Assembly: GCA_964521715.1 (NCBI GenBank)
Contig: CAZFSS010000008.1
Coordinates: 62,001 to 126,000, forward strand
Direction: 5' to 3'
DNA length: 64,000 bases
Source: DAOVRD01 sp964521715
Lineage (GTDB): Bacteria > Planctomycetota > Brocadiia > SM23-32
In this document: positions 61,178 through 64,000 of the stretch, piece by piece
How positions within the stretch are numbered: position 1 is the first letter of the stretch
Layout of the letters: every line of letters begins with the position of its first letter
Made by a program: the position numbers and the translations under genes
Notes under the pieces: model-generated
Database searches by the model: none
The model's input: only the letters and a program-made list of their open reading frames with translations
Told to the model about the DNA's origin: nothing

Positions 61178-62194
61178 ATGAACGAAACAAACGCCGGGCC
61201 CCAAACAGGGGCCGGACCCAAGAAGAGCGTCTTCAGCGGCATCCAGCCGAGCGGCACCGTGCACATCGGCAACTACGTAGGCGCAATCCGCAACTGGGCC
61301 AGCATGCTGGACGACTGCGACTGCACCTTCTGCGTCGTGGACCTGCACGCCATGACGGTGCCCTACGATCCGGCCCAGATGCAACAGAGGGTGTTCGAGA
61401 CGTACGCTGCCAACGTCGCCGGCGGGCTGGACCCCGGGCGCTGCCGCCTCTTCGTGCAGAGCCACGTGCCCGAGGTCACCGAGCTGTGCTGGATACTGCT
61501 CAACTGCACCGCCATGGGCGACCTGGGCCGGATGACCCAGTTCAAGGATAAGAGCGAGAGGCTCCAGGGCCAGGTCAACGCCGGCCTGTTCGCCTATCCC
61601 GTGCTGATGGCGGCGGACATCCTGCTCTACAAGGCCGAGGTCGTGCCCGTCGGGGAGGACCAGACGCAGCACTTGGAGTTCGCCCGGGAGGTGACGCGGG
61701 CCTTCAACGCCAGGTTCGGCGACACCTTCCCCGAGCCCCAGGCGCTCTACAGCGACGTGCCGCGCCTGATGGGGCTGGACAACAAGGACAAGATGAGCAA
61801 GAGCCTCAATAACCACATCTCGCTGCTGGAGGAGCCCGACGCCATATGGGCCAAGCTCAGCACGGCGGCCACCGACCCGGCGCGAGTTCGCCGAAGCGAT
61901 CCCGGCACACCCGAGATCTGCAACATCTACACCATGCACAAGGCGTTTTCGCCGCCCGAAGACGTCCGGTGGTCGGCAGAGGGATGCCGCACGGCGGGCA
62001 TCGGCTGCCTGGACTGCAAGGAGCGCCTGGCGGGAAACATGGCCGCCGAGCTCGCCCCCGTCCGCGAGAGGTACCGCGAGCTGACGGCCGGTCCGGAGCG
62101 GGTGCGCGAACTCATGGAGGAGGGAGCAGAAACCTGCCGCACGATCGCCCGCCAGACGCTGGACGAAGTGCGCCGCAAGACGGGCCTGCGTTGA
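61178..62194 (+). CDS. trpS: Tryptophanyl-tRNA synthetase
   Basis: 338 residues from ATG at 61178, with GGAGGAAGG about seven bases upstream; an extra 43 codons upstream are Arg-rich and non-coding in character. Class I synthetase signatures: HIGN (residues 29-32) in GTVHIGNYVGA and KMSKS in DNKDKMSKSLNN. ILLYKAEVVPVGEDQTQHLE and LMAADIL are family blocks of the Trp enzyme. It charges tRNA-Trp. A candidate Trp-rich leader lies in the 360 bases before it; no T-box motif is found there. It ends 24 bases before the converging cvpA. Confidence 0.97.
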   Translation: MNETNAGPQTGAGPKKSVFSGIQPSGTVHIGNYVGAIRNWASMLDDCDCTFCVVDLHAMTVPYDPAQMQQRVFETYAANVAGGLDPGRCRLFVQSHVPEVTELCWILLNCTAMGDLGRMTQFKDKSERLQGQVNAGLFAYPVLMAADILLYKAEVVPVGEDQTQHLEFAREVTRAFNARFGDTFPEPQALYSDVPRLMGLDNKDKMSKSLNNHISLLEEPDAIWAKLSTAATDPARVRRSDPGTPEICNIYTMHKAFSPPEDVRWSAEGCRTAGIGCLDCKERLAGNMAAELAPVRERYRELTAGPERVRELMEEGAETCRTIARQTLDEVRRKTGLR

Positions 62195-62218
62195 GCGAGG
62201 TGTGCCGCAGCCGGCAGG

Positions 62219-62992
62219 TCACGGCGCCGCTTCGGGCGGCTGGCCTATGGCCTGCTGGATGGCCAGCCGCATCTCCGGGGCCAGCACCTGGGCGCGCAGC
62301 TCGCTGTTCGCCAGCACGCGGCGCAGGTTCTCGTCTTTGATTATGGCCTCGATGTCGCGCTTCTGGATGGCCCTGGCCAGGCCCTCGTCCTCGCGGACGG
62401 CCCTGAAGTCCGGCTGTTCGAGCAGTTGCTGCACGTACGGCTGCTCGCGAAGGCGGTCCAGGACGGCCGGGTCCTCCCGCGCCGCGCGAAGCAGCCTGAG
62501 CACGTCCGTCACGAGGAACCGGTCCGCCGGATTGTGAGGCGAAGCCCATTTGCGCAGGACGGACGCGTGCGCCCAGGCCGCCGGCCCGGTCGTGACCTCC
62601 GGCATCACCTTGAGCACGACGTCGATGAGCAACAGAAGCACGACGGCCAGCAGCAGGCCGGAGATCAGCCCGCTGACGCCCCCCAGCAAGCGGTTCCAGC
62701 CCCGGACCTCCCCCCACTCGGTCTGCCCTAGCTTGCGGGCCAGGATAAGGGTCGGCACCATAAGGAGCATGTAAACGAAGGCGAACGCCGCCATCCTACC
62801 CGCCAGGTAGGTGGCCACGACGGGCCATTGGGTCCGGGAGGCAATGATCCCGGCGACCGCCGGCCCCACCGGCGCGCTGACAACGAACGCCAGCACCAGC
62901 GCAATAAGGCTGAGCACCCCCACGAGCCCGCCGCGCATGTAGCCGACCAGCGCGCACAGCATGACGATCGCAATGGCCACCAGATCGACCAT
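62219..62992 (-). CDS. CvpA-family membrane protein
   Basis: 257 residues, start ATG at 62992 (GGGAG four bases upstream). Four membrane segments in the first 135 residues with the CvpA pattern (GYMRGGLVGVLSLIALVLAF, LAGRMAAFAFVYMLLMVP, NRLLGGVSGLISGLLLAVVL). The C-terminal 110 residues form a long charged helical region (VLRLLRAAREDPAVLDRLREQ, KRDIEAIIKDENLRRVLAN) not found in the short E. coli protein, which is about 160 residues. CvpA proteins matter for colicin V export and envelope stress in enterobacteria; the molecular role is unknown. Confidence 0.88.
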   Translation of the reverse strand: MVDLVAIAIVMLCALVGYMRGGLVGVLSLIALVLAFVVSAPVGPAVAGIIASRTQWPVVATYLAGRMAAFAFVYMLLMVPTLILARKLGQTEWGEVRGWNRLLGGVSGLISGLLLAVVLLLLIDVVLKVMPEVTTGPAAWAHASVLRKWASPHNPADRFLVTDVLRLLRAAREDPAVLDRLREQPYVQQLLEQPDFRAVREDEGLARAIQKRDIEAIIKDENLRRVLANSELRAQVLAPEMRLAIQQAIGQPPEAAP

Positions 62993-63093
62993 CCCGCTCC
63001 CATCCTGCCCCTGAGGACGGATACTCCGGAAGCAGTATACCAGACCGCCCCCGCGCTTTTCTACCCCTGAGCGGCCCGGCGGGAGCGGCCTGC

Positions 63094-64000
63094 CTATCCC
63101 GGCGCGCCTTCGCGATCCAATCTCAGCAGCGCCCCCAGGGCTGCCTGGGCCGCCATGCGGACGCTCGCGATGTCGACCTTCTCCGGCACGTCAGTCTCGC
63201 GATGGTAGTCGGGGTAGCCGGCGAAGGCCGAGCCGCCGTTGTGGACCGCCGCCGCGTAGCCGGCGTTCACGAAGGAGCCGTCGTCATCGCCGGACCGCTC
63301 GCGCTTGTGCACCGAATGATCCAGGCCGATGCCGTAGTCCGCGATGACGCGCGTCATCAGGTCCGCCAGCCACTTGCCTTCGTCGACCGTGTAGCGGGTG
63401 GTGTGCACCTTGCGGTCCGCGTCGATGTCCTCCTGGCTCCGCGCGCCGAGGCCGTCCTGGTTGAAGACGGCGATGACGTTGTCCCCGCGCTCCCGGCAGT
63501 GCCGGGCGGCGGCCACGCTCGTCCAAGGCGTATGCTCCTCGTTGCAGAAGAGGAACCAGATGGACCTCTGCGGCTTGTAGCCGGCCAGCACGCGCGCCGT
63601 CTCCAGGTTGGCGGCCGTGCCCGCGGCGTTGTCGTAGGCGCCGGGCGAGTCCACCCAGCTCTGCGAGTCCTTATGGGCGACGAGGATGATGATCTCGTCC
63701 GGATGGACGGCGCCGCGCCTCCTGCCGTAGACGTTGTAAGCGGTGTACCACGGGTCCTCCGGCTTGGGCGCCGAGTACTGGTGCGCCTTCGGCTTGGACG
63801 CATCGCAGCGAAAGGCCTGGACCTGGACTCCTTCCTTGTCCACGGCCCAGCCGGCCGCCTCAAGCTGCGCCTCGATGTGGTCGTCCGCCTCGTAGAGAGA
63901 GCACTTCCCGTGGCCGGGGATCGTGTAGTTGAGCTTGCGGAAAGGCAGCGGGTCCTTGGCGAGGTGGAAGACGTCGGCCCTGATGCGGCCAGCGTTGACC
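63094..64000 (-). CDS. M28-family zinc peptidase (partial, N-terminus beyond the window)
   Basis: About 302 residues are visible; the frame is open to the last base, so the start lies outside. Zinc-aminopeptidase/PSMA-like domain: VAHKDSQSW with the first His/Asp, SPGAYDNAAGTAAN (bridging Asp), CNEEHT with the catalytic Glu pair, NQDGLG, and the final His in DYHRETDVPEKVD. The visible N-terminal part (LNYTIPGHGKCSLYEADDHIEAQLEAAGW) resembles the pro-domain or capping region of secreted M28 enzymes. It removes N-terminal amino acids or cleaves dipeptides. Whether it carries a signal peptide cannot be seen. It lies about 100 bases upstream of cvpA on the same strand. Confidence 0.88.
   Translation of the reverse strand, partial: VNAGRIRADVFHLAKDPLPFRKLNYTIPGHGKCSLYEADDHIEAQLEAAGWAVDKEGVQVQAFRCDASKPKAHQYSAPKPEDPWYTAYNVYGRRRGAVHPDEIIILVAHKDSQSWVDSPGAYDNAAGTAANLETARVLAGYKPQRSIWFLFCNEEHTPWTSVAAARHCRERGDNVIAVFNQDGLGARSQEDIDADRKVHTTRYTVDEGKWLADLMTRVIADYGIGLDHSVHKRERSGDDDGSFVNAGYAAAVHNGGSAFAGYPDYHRETDVPEKVDIASVRMAAQAALGALLRLDREGAPG

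Overview
This is a G+C-rich, gene-dense bacterial chromosome segment (roughly two thirds G+C by eye). A UGG tRNA-Pro, a homodimeric-type pyruvate dehydrogenase, TrpS, consensus-like sigma-70 promoters and intrinsic terminators show it is bacterial. Several contents are typical of the planctomycete/PVC-like or neighbouring environmental lineages: a DUF4091 secreted glycosidase-like protein, many secreted or lipoprotein genes of unknown function, a TAT-exported aldo/keto reductase, a UroD-like/corrinoid methyltransferase pair, a membrane pyrophosphatase, HEAT and TPR proteins. The lineage is inferred from gene content only and is uncertain.

Layout. 1-11680 (minus) is one long chemosensory operon read right to left: cheW, cheR-TPR, a second cheW, an MCP with three CHASE3-like repeats, cheA with a fused receiver, cheB, a lone CheB-type receiver, a receiver-histidine kinase, an Rcp1-type response regulator and a receiver-PAS protein cut by the window edge. 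Gene order and domain make-up match Wsp-type 'alternative cellular function' systems rather than flagellar chemotaxis; no flagellar gene is present and the usual diguanylate cyclase output is replaced by phytochrome-style two-component proteins. 12080-16259 holds a Rieske/FAD oxidoreductase, an MsrB lipoprotein, a NlpC/P60-like membrane protein and cysteine synthase. 16311-19990 is an HDAC-like/MBOAT/SGNH operon with the look of a cell-surface O-acylation system. 20031-28498 is an exported-protein operon: a TolB-like propeller, three tandem paralogues of a large secreted family that I cannot name, and a sulfatase-modifying-factor-like lipoprotein. 28695-34279 (minus) holds the DUF4091 protein, a HEPN-like accessory gene coupled to an ECF sigma factor, and a small exported helical protein.

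34925-43090 is metabolic: aldo/keto reductase, sugar isomerase/epimerase, membrane pyrophosphatase, metallophosphoesterase with a CBM9-like tail, PIG-L deacetylase and an Asp/Glu-type racemase, followed by a GHMP kinase (minus). 44229-46329 combines MntP, HicBA and a membrane-bound ferritin of the MbfA type. 46469-50551 (minus) is aceEF; ygiQ is divergent from it. 53000-54850 is an accessory patch: a gene of lower G+C, an intact tRNA-Pro, and a tiny GIY-YIG nuclease gene flanked by a perfect 56-bp duplication of the 5' part of that tRNA. 54950-58520 carries a Pro/Ala/Glu-rich PEGA-like lipoprotein, then a UroD-like protein, a membrane TPR protein and a corrinoid protein. 58618-60480 is a cyclophilin-like/HEAT/GNAT operon; 60492-62194 carries a small unknown gene, a possible Trp-rich leader peptide and trpS; cvpA and a truncated M28 peptidase (both minus) close the window.

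The observations most worth following are the tRNA/GIY-YIG element, the three secreted paralogues, the Wsp-like cluster with swapped outputs, the Trp-rich leader before trpS and the sigma/HEPN gene pair.
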